From contig JADJYG010000020.1 in assembly GCA_016719895.1 (NCBI GenBank), positions 1-64,000 on the forward strand: a stretch of 64,000 nucleotides of DNA, given 5' to 3'. Positions 55,572-64,000 of this stretch are shown here, one piece after another. The DNA comes from Saprospirales bacterium (lineage in GTDB: Bacteria > Bacteroidota > Bacteroidia > Chitinophagales > Saprospiraceae). The notes beneath the pieces are model-generated. The model worked only from the letters and a program-made list of their open reading frames with translations. It made no database searches and had not been told where the DNA came from. Each line of letters starts with the position of its first letter. The stretch's first letter is position 1. A program made the position numbers and the translations under genes.

Positions 55572-55733
55572 AAAAATAAGTTTTTAAAATACTTGAATAA
55601 AGAATTCGGATATAAAGATATTTTGCCAAATTTGAATCGGCGCGTGAGTAATATCAACCTATTAAATGATACTGGTCATCTGGACGACTGACCTCAAAGA
55701 CGGAATTTTGAAGTACAAAAAAACTGACCCTGT
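55572..55733. promoter_or_regulatory. Divergent control region hyaA / hypA
   Basis: 162 bp, AT-rich on the hyaA side, between the divergent structural and maturation operons. No TAnnTTTG match with a good -33 was found on either strand, and no clear sigma-54 motif either. If one regulator controls both operons, its site should lie here. Confidence 0.4.
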
Positions 55734-56117
55734 ATGCATGAACTTTCCATCATCCAAAGCATTCTGGAGGCAACTACAAACGCCGTGCAACAAAACGGCA
55801 AGCCGGGGACTGTCGAAACCATCGAAATCGAAATTGGCGAGCTGGCCGGCATCGAATGGAGCACGCTGGAATTTTTATGGCCGGCAGCGGTTGGCGATAC
55901 GTTGTTAGCCGATGCAACCCTCCAGGTCCGGTGGGTGCCCGGCAAAGCCGTTTGCAGCGATTGCAGTTCCAGTTTCGACGTCCGCCGCCTTTACGATCCC
56001 TGCCCAGGCTGCGGGTCGCATTTGCTCCAAATCACACAAGGCGAGGAACTGCGCATCAAATCGCTGACACTCGTGGACAAACCGACGGTGGCAAAAGCGC
56101 CACTCCGTTGGAATTAA
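55734..56117 (+). CDS. hypA: Hydrogenase nickel insertion protein HypA
   Basis: 127 residues. The N-terminal MHELSIIQSIL carries the nickel-binding Met-His-Glu. Zinc is held by the two CxxC motifs in VCSDCSSSF and PCPGCGSHL. HypA works with HypB to put nickel into the large subunit. First gene of the hyp operon, divergent from hyaA. Confidence 0.95.
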   Translation: MHELSIIQSILEATTNAVQQNGKPGTVETIEIEIGELAGIEWSTLEFLWPAAVGDTLLADATLQVRWVPGKAVCSDCSSSFDVRRLYDPCPGCGSHLLQITQGEELRIKSLTLVDKPTVAKAPLRWN

Positions 56118-56143
56118 CGAAATAAATTAAAACACGACTCGCC

Positions 56144-56935
56144 ATGTGCGCTACCTGCGGTTGCAGCGGCAACGAACACAAACTGACGGCTTTCCTGGCC
56201 ATGAAAAAACCGGAAGCATTGACCGGCCTGACCGTGGCAACACTTCCGCCTGGCGCCCGGCCCGGCGTGCAATCCTTCGCACCGGATACCCCGGTAAAAA
56301 CGGTTATTGAACTGGAACGCGACATCCTGGAAAAAAATAACCGCATGGCTGAACGCAACCGGGGCTTTTTCGAGGCGCGCAATATACTGGCGATCAATCT
56401 TGTGAGCTCGCCCGGCTCCGGCAAAACAGCCCTGCTCGAACGCACGTTGGCCGATTTGGGGGCCCGGCGGCAATTTTTTGTGGTGGAAGGCGATCAGCAA
56501 ACAGCCCGCGACGCCGAACGTATTGCTGCCGGCGGTGCGCCCGTAGTACAAATCAATACCGGTAAAGGCTGCCACCTCGAGGCCCACATGGTGCACCAGG
56601 CCATCCGGCAACTCCAGCCAACCACCGACAGCATCGTATTTATTGAAAATGTAGGCAACCTGGTTTGCCCGTCGATGTTCGATTTGGGCGAAGGCCGGCG
56701 GGTAATCGTGATCAGCGTAACCGAAGGGGAAGACAAACCGGTAAAATATCCGGATATGTTCCGGTCTGCCCAACTCTGTGTGATCAACAAGGTTGACCTG
56801 CTGCCTTACCTGAAATTCGATGTGCAGGCGCTGAAAGAATACGCCCGGCAAGTCAACCCCCAAATCAACTTTATCGAAGTATCCGCCACCAGCGGCCAGG
56901 GCATGGAAACCTGGTATGCCTGGCTCGGCCTCTGA
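56144..56935 (+). CDS. hypB: Hydrogenase nickel incorporation GTPase HypB
   Basis: 263 residues. The N-terminus MCATCGCSGNEHK has the CxxCxC nickel motif of HypB but no long His stretch, so it is not a nickel-storage type. GTPase motifs: P-loop SSPGSGKTALLERT, FVVEGDQQTARDAERI, TGKGCHLEAHMV (metal-site Cys/His) and NKVDLLPYL. It hydrolyses GTP to drive nickel delivery with HypA. Confidence 0.96.
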   Translation: MCATCGCSGNEHKLTAFLAMKKPEALTGLTVATLPPGARPGVQSFAPDTPVKTVIELERDILEKNNRMAERNRGFFEARNILAINLVSSPGSGKTALLERTLADLGARRQFFVVEGDQQTARDAERIAAGGAPVVQINTGKGCHLEAHMVHQAIRQLQPTTDSIVFIENVGNLVCPSMFDLGEGRRVIVISVTEGEDKPVKYPDMFRSAQLCVINKVDLLPYLKFDVQALKEYARQVNPQINFIEVSATSGQGMETWYAWLGL

Positions 56936-56970
56936 ACGCGCGCTCACTCTCACCCGCTCAACCATTACGC

Positions 56971-57243
56971 ATGTGCCTGGCAATTCCTGGTAAAATCACC
57001 CAAATCACTACCGACCCGGGCAATCCGTTCCGGAGTGGGAAAGTTAGCTTCGGCGGTATCGTCCGGGAAGTAAACCTGAGCCTGGTGCCGGATGCCCGGG
57101 AAGGAGATTACGTATTGGTGCACGTGGGAGCGGCCATCAGTATGGTAGACGAGGCGGAGGCGCAAACGACATTCGATTATCTGAAACAAATCGGCGAACT
57201 GGACGACCTGAACCTGGGCGCCGAAGACTCAAAAACCGGTTAG
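56971..57243 (+). CDS. hypC: Hydrogenase assembly chaperone HypC
   Basis: 90 residues. It begins MCLAIPGKI, with Cys2 that binds the Fe(CN)2CO group and the large-subunit precursor. FGGIVREVNLSLVPDAREGDYVLVHVGAAI completes the family beta-barrel. Its stop codon is directly followed by the ATG of the nickel transporter gene. Confidence 0.95.
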   Translation: MCLAIPGKITQITTDPGNPFRSGKVSFGGIVREVNLSLVPDAREGDYVLVHVGAAISMVDEAEAQTTFDYLKQIGELDDLNLGAEDSKTG

Positions 57244-57981
57244 ATGGACGTCACTTTCCCCATTTTGTTTGCGGCAGTTGTGGGGTTCGCCCATGCCTTC
57301 GAAGCCGACCACCTGCTGGCGGTGAGTAATATCGTTACCAAACGCAACTCCGTCTGGACAGCCATCAAAGACGGTATTGCCTGGGGATTGGGACATACCT
57401 CCACCATTTTTTTTATCGGCATACTCATCATCCTCGGCAAAGTCGCCATTACCGAGCAAACGTTTCACTATTTCGAAGCAGCCGTTGGCGTTATGCTGAC
57501 CGGCCTCGGGTTAGTCCGCCTGCGGTATTTGTGGAAAACCGGCCAAGCCTTTCATCCGCACCTGTACCCGGTCGACTTTATTTTTTGGAAAAAACGCCCC
57601 GGTAAAGCCATGTACCAGGCGCCTTTCCTGCCAGCGGCTTACCCTGCCGGCACTGCCGGACCGGCACTGCGGTATGCTCCCCGCACCGAAAGTCACCGGC
57701 TGGCGTACGCCATCGGCCTGGTGCATGGCCTGGCCGGCAGTGGCGGCCTGGTGCTGCTGGTAATGAGTCAAATGCCCGGGCCAGCCAGCGCCTTGGGCTA
57801 CATCCTCGTTTTTGGTATCGGCTCTATCGGCGGCATGCTGCTGGCCAGCGGCGTATTCAGCTTGCCGTTTTCCAAAAAACTTTCCACAAATACCAAGGTG
57901 CAAATTGGCCTCACCCTGGTTTCTTCCGTATTGTGCGTAGGCTACGGCATTCATGTAGTTTGTGAAAATTTGTTCCTATGA
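57244..57981 (+). CDS. Nickel/cobalt transporter-like membrane protein (HX4DH type)
   Basis: 245 residues, six or more membrane segments. HAFEADHLLAVSN is the HX4DH signature of NiCoT-type transporters, with WGLGHTSTIFFIG matching the second (LGHSTVV-like) motif; YAIGLVHGLAGSGGLVLLV and GIGSIGGMLLASGVF form the second half. It probably imports nickel for the hydrogenase. It is a UreH/NicO-like short form rather than classical NixA. It is inserted between hypC (0-bp gap) and hypD (4-bp overlap), so all three are translationally coupled. Confidence 0.82.
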   Translation: MDVTFPILFAAVVGFAHAFEADHLLAVSNIVTKRNSVWTAIKDGIAWGLGHTSTIFFIGILIILGKVAITEQTFHYFEAAVGVMLTGLGLVRLRYLWKTGQAFHPHLYPVDFIFWKKRPGKAMYQAPFLPAAYPAGTAGPALRYAPRTESHRLAYAIGLVHGLAGSGGLVLLVMSQMPGPASALGYILVFGIGSIGGMLLASGVFSLPFSKKLSTNTKVQIGLTLVSSVLCVGYGIHVVCENLFL

Positions 57982-59056
57982 AATTTCTCAGCGAGTACCG
58001 GAGCCCCGAATTAGTGGACCAATACCTTCGGCAAATACGGGAAACCGTACGCCGGCCGTGGACCATCATGGAAGTCTGCGGCGGCCAAACCCATAGCCTG
58101 GTAAAAAACGGCATCCTGAACATGTTGCCGCCGGAAGTAACCATGGTGCATGGCCCCGGCTGCCCGGTATGCGTGACGCCGCTGCATTTGATCGACAAGG
58201 CCGTCTGGCTGGCAGAGGAGCAGCGCGTTATCCTGTGTTCGTACGGCGACATGCTGCGGGTGCCGGGCTCCCGAAAAAGCCTGCTGGAGGCCAAAGCAGC
58301 CGGCGCAGACGTGCGGATTTTATACTCCCCCCTCGAAGCGGTGACCGTGGCGCAGGAAAACCCCGGCCGTGAAGTGGTGTTTTTTGCCGTCGGCTTCGAA
58401 ACAACAGCTCCAGCCAATGCCATGTCGGTGGTCCACGCCCACCAGTTGGGCGTGCAAAACTATTCGATTCTCGCCTCCCACGTGCTGGTGCCGCCGGCCA
58501 TCGAAGCCGTTATGAACGATCCGGAGGCCCGTATCCAGGGGTTTCTAGCCGCCGGCCATGTTTGCACGATCATGGGATTACACGAATACCATCCGCTTGC
58601 AGAAAAATATAAAATCCCTATTGTCGTCACCGGCTTCGAGCCCGTCGACCTCTTGCAGGGCATCCTCATGGCCGTGCGCCAGCTGGAAAACGGCGAGCAC
58701 CGGGTGGAGAACCAATACAGCCGGGTGGTCCGGCCAGAAGGCAACCCCGAAGCCCGCCGGGTCATTGAACGGGTATTCACCCTCAGCGACCGCGAATGGC
58801 GCGGCATCGGCACTATCCCCAACAGCGGCTGGGAAGTGCAACACGATTTGTCTGCATACGACGCCAACCGCAAGTTTAATGTCCAACTCGAAAAAGCGCC
58901 CGAAAGCCCCGATTGTATCGCCGGTCTTGTCCTGAAAGGCATAAAAAACCACACGAATGCCCTCAATTCGGCAAGGGCTGCACCCCCTCCATGCCCCTCG
59001 GCGCGCCTATGGTGTCGTCGGAAGGCGCCTGCGCAGCATACTATCATAACCGGTAG
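57978..59056 (+). CDS. hypD: Hydrogenase formation protein HypD (one frameshift)
   Basis: About 359 residues after repair. MEVCGGQTHSL, HGPGCPVCVTPLH, the FAVGFETTAPANAM block and FLAAGHVCTIMG are the Fe-S and redox motifs of the scaffold on which Fe(CN)2CO is built. One base appears missing near 58950: upstream reads GIKNHT, downstream in the next frame reads ECPQFGKGCTPSMPLGAP and SSEGACAAYYHNR, with the stop at 59056. Both halves fit the family, so this is probably sequence error. The start ATG overlaps the transporter stop by 4 bp. Confidence 0.93.
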
Positions 59057-59072
59057 GCGGGTTTCGGGGTCC

Positions 59073-59104
59073 ACCGTCTACCGTCTACCGTCTACCGTCT
59101 ACCG
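59073..59104. repeat. CCGTCTA heptamer tandem repeat
   Basis: Four perfect CCGTCTA units and a degenerate fifth fill the 50-bp gap between hypD and hypE. It is another 7-nt period repeat, like those at 22.1 and 48.3 kb. Confidence 0.75.
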
Positions 59105-59106
59105 CT

Positions 59107-60144
59107 ATGCAAATACATTGTCCGATGCCTAAACTCGACTTCGACGTGATCAACCTGGGTCACGGCAGTGGCGGCTTGCTGACCAACAAGCTCCTGGAAG
59201 CGGGCGTTTTTGACGTGTTGAAAAATCCATTGCTCGACACGCACCACGATGGCGCCGTGCTCGAAATGAATGGCCAGATGGCCTTTTCCACCGATAGTTA
59301 CGTGGTGTCGCCGGTTTTTTTCCCGGGGGGAAATATTGGTGATCTGGCCGTCAACGGCACGGTGAACGACCTGGCGATGTGCGGCGCCGGAGCGCAGTAT
59401 TTGTCGCTGGCGTTTATTCTGGAGGAAGGCCTGCCGATGGCAGAATATTGGGATATCCTGATCAGCATCAAAAATGCAGCGCAACGCGCCGGGGTGCAGA
59501 TCATCACGGGCGATACCAAGGTGGTGGAGCGCGGAAAAGGGGATAAAATATTTATCAACACCACAGGTATTGGCGCTATCCATCCGCGGGCCGACATTTC
59601 CATGCAGCGGGTCCGGCCAGGCGACCGGATACTGATCAGCGGGCATATCGCTACCCACGGTATTGTCATCATGAGCGTTCGCCAGGGCGTGGAATTTGAA
59701 ACCACGCTGACCAGCGATACCGCCAACCTGAACCATACGGTTTTGCAACTACTTGATACCTTCGGGCCTGATATTCACCTGTTGCGCGACCCAACGCGCG
59801 GCGGAGTGGCTACCGTGTTGAATGAAATTGCCCGCGATGCCCACCTGGGCGTGGAGATTCGGCAAGACCGGCTCCCGGTATTGGAGGAAGTAGCCGGCGC
59901 ATGCGAATTGCTGGGATTCGACCCCTTGTACGTGGCTAACGAAGGCGTTTTTATCGCCGTGGCGGCTCCGGCGGCAGCGGAGGCCATGCTGGAGAAATTG
60001 CGCAGCCTGGAATATGGCGCGCATGCGCAAATCGTCGGCGAAGTCGTGGAAACGCATCCCCGTCAGGTTATCCTGCATAGCCAAATCGGCGGCCGGCGGG
60101 TGGTGAACATGCTCACCGGAGAGCAACTTCCGCGGATTTGCTGA
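59107..60144 (+). CDS. hypE: Hydrogenase maturation protein HypE
   Basis: 345 residues (a later ATG at 59125 is also possible). INLGHGSGGLLTNKLL, DSYVVSPVFFPGGNIGDLAVNGTVNDLAM and RDPTRGGVATVLNEIA are the ATP-binding motifs of the PurM-like fold. The C-terminus ends PRIC, the essential cysteine that carries the thiocarbamate turned into cyanide. It uses the carbamoyl group passed on by HypF. Its last 32 bp overlap the convergent hypF. Confidence 0.96.
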   Translation: MQIHCPMPKLDFDVINLGHGSGGLLTNKLLEAGVFDVLKNPLLDTHHDGAVLEMNGQMAFSTDSYVVSPVFFPGGNIGDLAVNGTVNDLAMCGAGAQYLSLAFILEEGLPMAEYWDILISIKNAAQRAGVQIITGDTKVVERGKGDKIFINTTGIGAIHPRADISMQRVRPGDRILISGHIATHGIVIMSVRQGVEFETTLTSDTANLNHTVLQLLDTFGPDIHLLRDPTRGGVATVLNEIARDAHLGVEIRQDRLPVLEEVAGACELLGFDPLYVANEGVFIAVAAPAAAEAMLEKLRSLEYGAHAQIVGEVVETHPRQVILHSQIGGRRVVNMLTGEQLPRIC

Positions 60145-62437
60145 GCATCAACTGGCCGTAGGCAATGCATTCGTCATTCGGCGATAATTGCCGGTGAAAC
60201 AACAGCTCAAACTCGGGGCGCAAGTGGGTGATCGCCAGGTCGACCAGGAGCGCATTTTGCCAGACACCGCCGCTGAACGCCAGCACGCGGCAGTCGTGCA
60301 GGCGCGCCTGTTGCCGGATCATTTCTACCAGCGTGCGATGAAAACGGGCAGCAATTTTTTCGCGGCTGCTGCCGGCAGCCCGGTCGGCGGCCACTTGCCG
60401 GACCAACTCCCCGGTAGGCGCCAAAATCCCGCCTGCCGTGTCCAATGGATATGCAGGCAAGGCCTCCAGCCCCTCCTGCCGGTAATACCTGCCGGCGGCC
60501 TGTTCCAGCAACATGGCCGCCTGACCTTCATAACTGACCCGGTGAGCCAGCCCAAGCAGGGCCGCCACCCCGTCGAACAAACGGCCGACCGACGTCGTGC
60601 GCAGCAGCCCGCCCCGCGCCAGTATTTTTTGATACAACGCCCATTCCTGCGGCGAGAATTTCGCTTCCAGATCGTCCGGCGTAATGCCCGACAGGCCCGA
60701 CAGGCTCAGCGCCGAAAGTCGCGGCTCCCGCGGCATCTTGTCGCCCAATAGAAAATCGAACGCTTCAAAATACCCGGCCCGTTCCATAGCCTGCCCGTCG
60801 AAACGGAAAAACTCCCCGCCCCACACCTGCCCGTCATCGCCGAAGCCGGTGCCATCCCAAATGACGCCCAAAACGGGAGGGACGGTGGTAATCGGGCCGA
60901 CCAAATAGCCGTTTTCTGCCAGTACTGCGGCAAAATGCGCCCGGTGGTGCTGGACTTCCAGCACGGGCGTCTGCCAATCGGCCGCCAGGCGTTTTCCCAA
61001 CTGCGTGGAAAAGTAGTCGGGATGCTTATCCACGACGATCTCCCGGGGTGTTGCCCGGAGAAGACGGAGAAAATGCTGAAGCGTACGCTCGAAGGCCTCC
61101 TGGGTATCGTAACTTTCGAGGTCGCCAAGGTATTGGCTGACATACAAGTTGCCCAGGTGTTGCCAGGCAAAAGCGCTTTTGAGCGTAGCGCCGAGGGCAA
61201 GTACGGAGCGCGCTTTCCCCGGGCCAGTTGGTTGTACGCCGGAAAAAAAAGTGGGCGCAAAGCCCCGGGAGCGGCGGAGCACGATCTTTTGCCGGTGGCG
61301 GGGGCTAAACCGCAGCACACTGTCGTCTTGCGGCAGGGCGATATCGCGGTTGTGCGACAGGATAGCGTCGGCGATGGGCGAGAGCAGGCGCCGCGCAGCC
61401 TGGTCGTCGTAAATAATCGGCGATCCGCTGAGATTACCGCTGGTAGCCACCAGAGGCCGCCCTGCACCACGGGCGATCAGATCGAGCAACGGGGCATACG
61501 GCAGCATGACGCCAATTTCGGCGAGGCCGGGCGCCACCAGCGTACTGCAAAGCCCGGAAGCCGGCTTCCCCCGCTGTTGCACCAGCACAATCGGAGCTTC
61601 GAAACGGAGTAGCCACTCTTTTTCCGCCGCGCCGGGCAATGCGTCGCCGTCGAGCTGCTCCAGGTCTGCATACAACAAGGCGAAGGGTTTGTCTGGCCTG
61701 CGTTTGCGGGCGCGCAGGTTTTGCAAGGCCCCGGCATTCGTGGCATCGCACATCAGGAGGTAGCCGCCAATGCCTTTGACCGCTAAAATTTTGCCGGCGC
61801 ATAGCCCGTTTATGGCGCTGTCCAACGGGTCGGCAATGTCCATGCCGGCTGCATCCGTCAGGCGCAATTGAATCCCGCAAACCGGGCAGGAGTTGGTTTG
61901 CGAAAAATACCGCCGGTCAGCCGGGTCGTTATACTCGGCCAGACATTCGGGGCATTGTTCGAAACGCGCCATAGTGGTTCGCTCGCGGTCATAAGGCAAG
62001 CCGGTGGCAATGGAAAACCGCGGTCCGCAGTGAATACACGTGGTAAAGGCATATCCAAACCGCCGGTTCGCCGCCTGGTGCAGCTCCTGCCGGCATTCGG
62101 GGCACAGGGCAAAATCGGGCGTCAGGAGCAGGTCGGGAAGCGCAGCCGTGGCGCTGTGCACAATTTGAAACCCTTCGAACGCCTGTCTCGCCAGGGCTTC
62201 CAGGCGGTACCCGGTAATTCTGGACAGTGGCGGCGCCTGCCCGAGTATAGCTTGCCCGAAATCTTCTGCAGTGCGCACGCCGGCATTAAACACGACATGC
62301 ACGCCATCCGTGGTATTGTTTACCCAACCCGACAGCCCGTACGCCTGCGCGAGCCGCCAGACAAACGGCCGGAAGCCAACGCCCTGGACCTGACCAGTGA
62401 TGTGGAGGTGATAGGTATGTTCCGTGCCTTTTACCAT
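60113..62437 (-). CDS. hypF: Carbamoyltransferase HypF
   Basis: 774 residues. In order: an acylphosphatase domain (HITGQVQGVGFRPFVWRLAQ), two zinc-finger pairs (CPECRQEL ... CIHCGPRFS, CPECLAEY ... CPVCGIQL), a YrdC-like domain (VKGIGGYLLMCDATN, KRRPDKPFALL), and a Kae1-like carbamoyltransferase domain (VQHHRAHFAAVLAENG, IWDGTGFGDDGQVWGGEFF, FSGGVWQNALL). It makes the carbamoyl donor for HypE. Unlike the other hyp genes it is on the minus strand, convergent with hypE. Confidence 0.96.
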   Translation of the reverse strand: MVKGTEHTYHLHITGQVQGVGFRPFVWRLAQAYGLSGWVNNTTDGVHVVFNAGVRTAEDFGQAILGQAPPLSRITGYRLEALARQAFEGFQIVHSATAALPDLLLTPDFALCPECRQELHQAANRRFGYAFTTCIHCGPRFSIATGLPYDRERTTMARFEQCPECLAEYNDPADRRYFSQTNSCPVCGIQLRLTDAAGMDIADPLDSAINGLCAGKILAVKGIGGYLLMCDATNAGALQNLRARKRRPDKPFALLYADLEQLDGDALPGAAEKEWLLRFEAPIVLVQQRGKPASGLCSTLVAPGLAEIGVMLPYAPLLDLIARGAGRPLVATSGNLSGSPIIYDDQAARRLLSPIADAILSHNRDIALPQDDSVLRFSPRHRQKIVLRRSRGFAPTFFSGVQPTGPGKARSVLALGATLKSAFAWQHLGNLYVSQYLGDLESYDTQEAFERTLQHFLRLLRATPREIVVDKHPDYFSTQLGKRLAADWQTPVLEVQHHRAHFAAVLAENGYLVGPITTVPPVLGVIWDGTGFGDDGQVWGGEFFRFDGQAMERAGYFEAFDFLLGDKMPREPRLSALSLSGLSGITPDDLEAKFSPQEWALYQKILARGGLLRTTSVGRLFDGVAALLGLAHRVSYEGQAAMLLEQAAGRYYRQEGLEALPAYPLDTAGGILAPTGELVRQVAADRAAGSSREKIAARFHRTLVEMIRQQARLHDCRVLAFSGGVWQNALLVDLAITHLRPEFELLFHRQLSPNDECIAYGQLMLSKSAEVALR

Positions 62438-62454
62438 CTGCCGAACGTATCCGG

Positions 62455-62462
62455 CAAAGGTA
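62455..62462 (-). promoter_or_regulatory. -7 box of hypF
   Basis: The minus strand reads TACCTTTG (TAnnTTTG), 17 nt before the hypF ATG, giving hypF its own promoter. Confidence 0.5.
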
Positions 62463-62513
62463 CGTCAAAGCGGGGCGCGCCCTGCGGACGGAAAGACCTG
62501 GCGGACAGAAAAA

Positions 62514-62543
62514 TTGGCGTGTTTCAAAAGCGCACTACCTTTA
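62514..62543 (+). promoter_or_regulatory. Promoter of alpha/beta hydrolase gene
   Basis: TTG at 62514-62516, 19 nt, then TACCTTTA at 62536-62543 (one base off TAnnTTTG). The spacing is the Bacteroidota optimum. It lies 84 nt before the hydrolase ATG. Confidence 0.5.
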
Positions 62544-62627
62544 CGGCCGTTTTGCAGGTAAAAACACGTTTGAAAAGCCGCGCTGCGCATGATTGGGAAA
62601 TAGCTCCTGCAAAGAAACTACCGGTAC

Positions 62628-63479
62628 ATGAAATATTTCTCTGGCCCCCGCATCCTTGGTTTTTTTCTCAACCGCCTGGCCGTCGTCGCGCCCCGGCAAG
62701 CGGGGAAATTGTCCTTTTATCTGCTTGGATTGCCCCGCCGCAAGAAGACCAAACGTTCCGAAAAAAAGTTTCTGGCTGGCGCACGCCTGCACTTCGAGGA
62801 TATCCACGGAAGAAAAATAGCGGTGTACCGGTGGGGGGATTGCGGCCCGGCGGTCATGCTGGCGCATGGCTGGGAAAGCCAATCCGGGCGCTGGCGTAAA
62901 ATCGCCCCGGCGCTGGTGCGCGCCGGTTTTCAGGTGATTGCCGTTGACGCGCCGGCACACGGGCGGTCGGGTGGCAGGCATTTTACGATGTTGCGCTACG
63001 CCGAAGTGCTGCGGACCCTGTTGCAACGTTACGGCCCCATCGATGCCATGATCGGGCACTCCGTCGGCGGCGCCGCCAGCATCTGGGCTGCAGGCGGCGT
63101 GGACCCGGCCCTGCACCCCAAACGCGCCGTCATCCTGGCGGCTTTCAGCTCCATGGAGTACGTTATGGACAACGCCCGCCGGCTGATCGGCGCCAGCGAT
63201 ACCCTGATGAACGCCCTCGACGACTATGTCGAGCAGGCCACCGGCGCCCGCATCCCACATTACTCACTGGTCCGGATTGTCGAAAAACTGGGCGACGTGC
63301 AAGCCTTGCTGGTGCACGACCGCCATGACCGGGTGACGGCGTTTCATCAAAGCGAACAGCTGGCAGCCGCCTGGCCGGGCGTACGGCTCCTGGCCACCGA
63401 TGGATACGGCCACGGCCTGACAGCTCCCGCCGTGCTGGATTCGGTGCTGGCATTTGTACAAGAAAAACCGGTTTGCTGA
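62628..63479 (+). CDS. Alpha/beta-fold hydrolase
   Basis: 283 residues. VMLAHGWESQSGRW (oxyanion region), IAVDAPAHGRSGGRHFTM, the nucleophile elbow IGHSVGGAAS, the acid in VHDRHDRVT and the catalytic His in DGYGHGLTA make a full Ser-Asp-His set. No signal peptide is seen, so it is probably cytoplasmic. The substrate is unknown. Confidence 0.85.
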   Translation: MKYFSGPRILGFFLNRLAVVAPRQAGKLSFYLLGLPRRKKTKRSEKKFLAGARLHFEDIHGRKIAVYRWGDCGPAVMLAHGWESQSGRWRKIAPALVRAGFQVIAVDAPAHGRSGGRHFTMLRYAEVLRTLLQRYGPIDAMIGHSVGGAASIWAAGGVDPALHPKRAVILAAFSSMEYVMDNARRLIGASDTLMNALDDYVEQATGARIPHYSLVRIVEKLGDVQALLVHDRHDRVTAFHQSEQLAAAWPGVRLLATDGYGHGLTAPAVLDSVLAFVQEKPVC

Positions 63480-63510
63480 GCGATTGCGAAAAGATCAACT
63501 TTTTATCCCC

Positions 63511-63518
63511 TACCTTTG
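63511..63518 (+). promoter_or_regulatory. -7 box upstream of DUF58 gene
   Basis: TACCTTTG, a TAnnTTTG match, 41 nt before the ATG at 63560. Confidence 0.45.
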
Positions 63519-63559
63519 TTTTTTCAACCTCCCGGAAATCTATAAGCCGCTGTTTATTT

Positions 63560-64000
63560 ATGCCCAATCTACTGGAAGATCAGAACGTCCGCGCACTCGG
63601 CAGCAACCTCGAATTGCTGGCCCGGCAGGTGGTGGAAGGATTTATCGTAGGCATGCACCGCAGCCCGTTTCATGGCTTTTCAGTCGAATTTGCCGAACAC
63701 CGTCTGTATAACACCGGAGAGAGTACCCGGAACATCGACTGGAAAGTGTACGCCCGCACCAATAAGCTGTTTGTCAAACGGTTTGAAGAAGAAACCAACC
63801 TCCGCTGCCAGATCGTGGTAGATGCCTCATCCACGATGTATTACCCCTGGGATGAAAAGAACCCCCGGAAATTCAGGTATCAAAATAAATTTTGTTTCGC
63901 CGCCCAAGCGGCTGCTGCGCTCATGTACGCGCTCAAGCGCCAGCGCGACGCCTTTGGCCTGACGTTGTTCGACGACGACATACGGGTAAGCACCAATTGC
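63560..64000 (+). CDS. DUF58 domain-containing protein (partial)
   Basis: Start at 63560; 147 codons are seen before the window ends. ARQVVEGFIVGMHRSPFHGFSVEFAEHRLYNTGESTRNIDWKVYARTNKLFVKRFEEE is the DUF58 signature, and QIVVDASSTM is the start of a von Willebrand factor A-like fold with a partly kept MIDAS (D-S-S). The family usually sits with MoxR ATPases and Bat/aerotolerance operons, which would lie beyond the window. Confidence 0.9.
   Translation, partial: MPNLLEDQNVRALGSNLELLARQVVEGFIVGMHRSPFHGFSVEFAEHRLYNTGESTRNIDWKVYARTNKLFVKRFEEETNLRCQIVVDASSTMYYPWDEKNPRKFRYQNKFCFAAQAAAALMYALKRQRDAFGLTLFDDDIRVSTNC

Overview
The window comes from a Bacteroidota genome, most likely a Saprospiraceae-like member of the Chitinophagia/Saprospiria side of the phylum. 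This rests on type IX secretion C-terminal domains on three secreted proteins, -7 boxes of the TAnnTTTG type instead of sigma70 boxes, a propeller/Y_Y_Y/LuxR-type sensor-regulator, an OmpA protein with TSP3 repeats, a bacterial SUI1/eIF1 homologue and a tmRNA tag ending in YAMAA. No database was searched, so the genus is not claimed.

Layout. 1-7.4 kb (minus): a polysaccharide-use locus with a partial secreted protein made of repeated beta-sandwich modules, a secreted glucoamylase-type hydrolase and a membrane sensor-regulator. 7.6-14.7 kb (plus): a CotH-kinase-like secreted protein, a DUF4956 membrane protein, an HlyD-type adaptor, a TolC-type outer-membrane protein, a secreted endonuclease I and a DedA protein. 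14.7-27.2 kb: housekeeping and envelope genes (fbaA, trxB, beta carbonic anhydrase, topA, a DUF6794 protein, a short asparaginase, penicillin acylase, OmpA/TSP3). 27.3-31.1 kb: a 1264-residue SF1 helicase with a nuclease-like tail. 31.2-36.9 kb: SRP RNA, transaldolase, rocD, a saccharopine/alanine-dehydrogenase-like enzyme, tmRNA, DinB and a lipoprotein. 36.9-49.8 kb: ATP-grasp ligase, a 2052-residue alpha-2-macroglobulin, a lipoprotein-type superoxide dismutase, then rluD, lipid kinase, SUI1 and a periplasmic-binding-type lipoprotein.

49.9-62.4 kb is the functional centrepiece: a complete [NiFe]-hydrogenase locus. The minus strand carries hyaA-hyaB-hyaC-hyaD and then a YeeE/YedE-type transporter pair. 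The plus strand carries hypA-hypB-hypC-nickel transporter-hypD-hypE, and hypF lies convergent to hypE. The small subunit has all six cysteines of the O2-tolerant [4Fe-3S] proximal cluster (group 1d), a Tat signal and a C-terminal anchor, so the enzyme is predicted to be a membrane-bound, periplasm-facing hydrogen-uptake hydrogenase passing electrons to quinone through its cytochrome b. The window ends with an alpha/beta hydrolase and the start of a DUF58 protein.

Two window-wide features matter to the reader. First, the 1-14.7 kb part is full of frameshifts in otherwise well-conserved genes, whereas most of the rest reads cleanly; several are homopolymer or compensating indels, which points to sequence error rather than gene decay. 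Second, many intergenic spaces hold long palindromes or 7-nt-period repeats (17.7, 22.1, 25.5, 33.4, 48.3, 49.8, 51.1 and 59.1 kb), one of which appears to have displaced the start of a lipoprotein gene.
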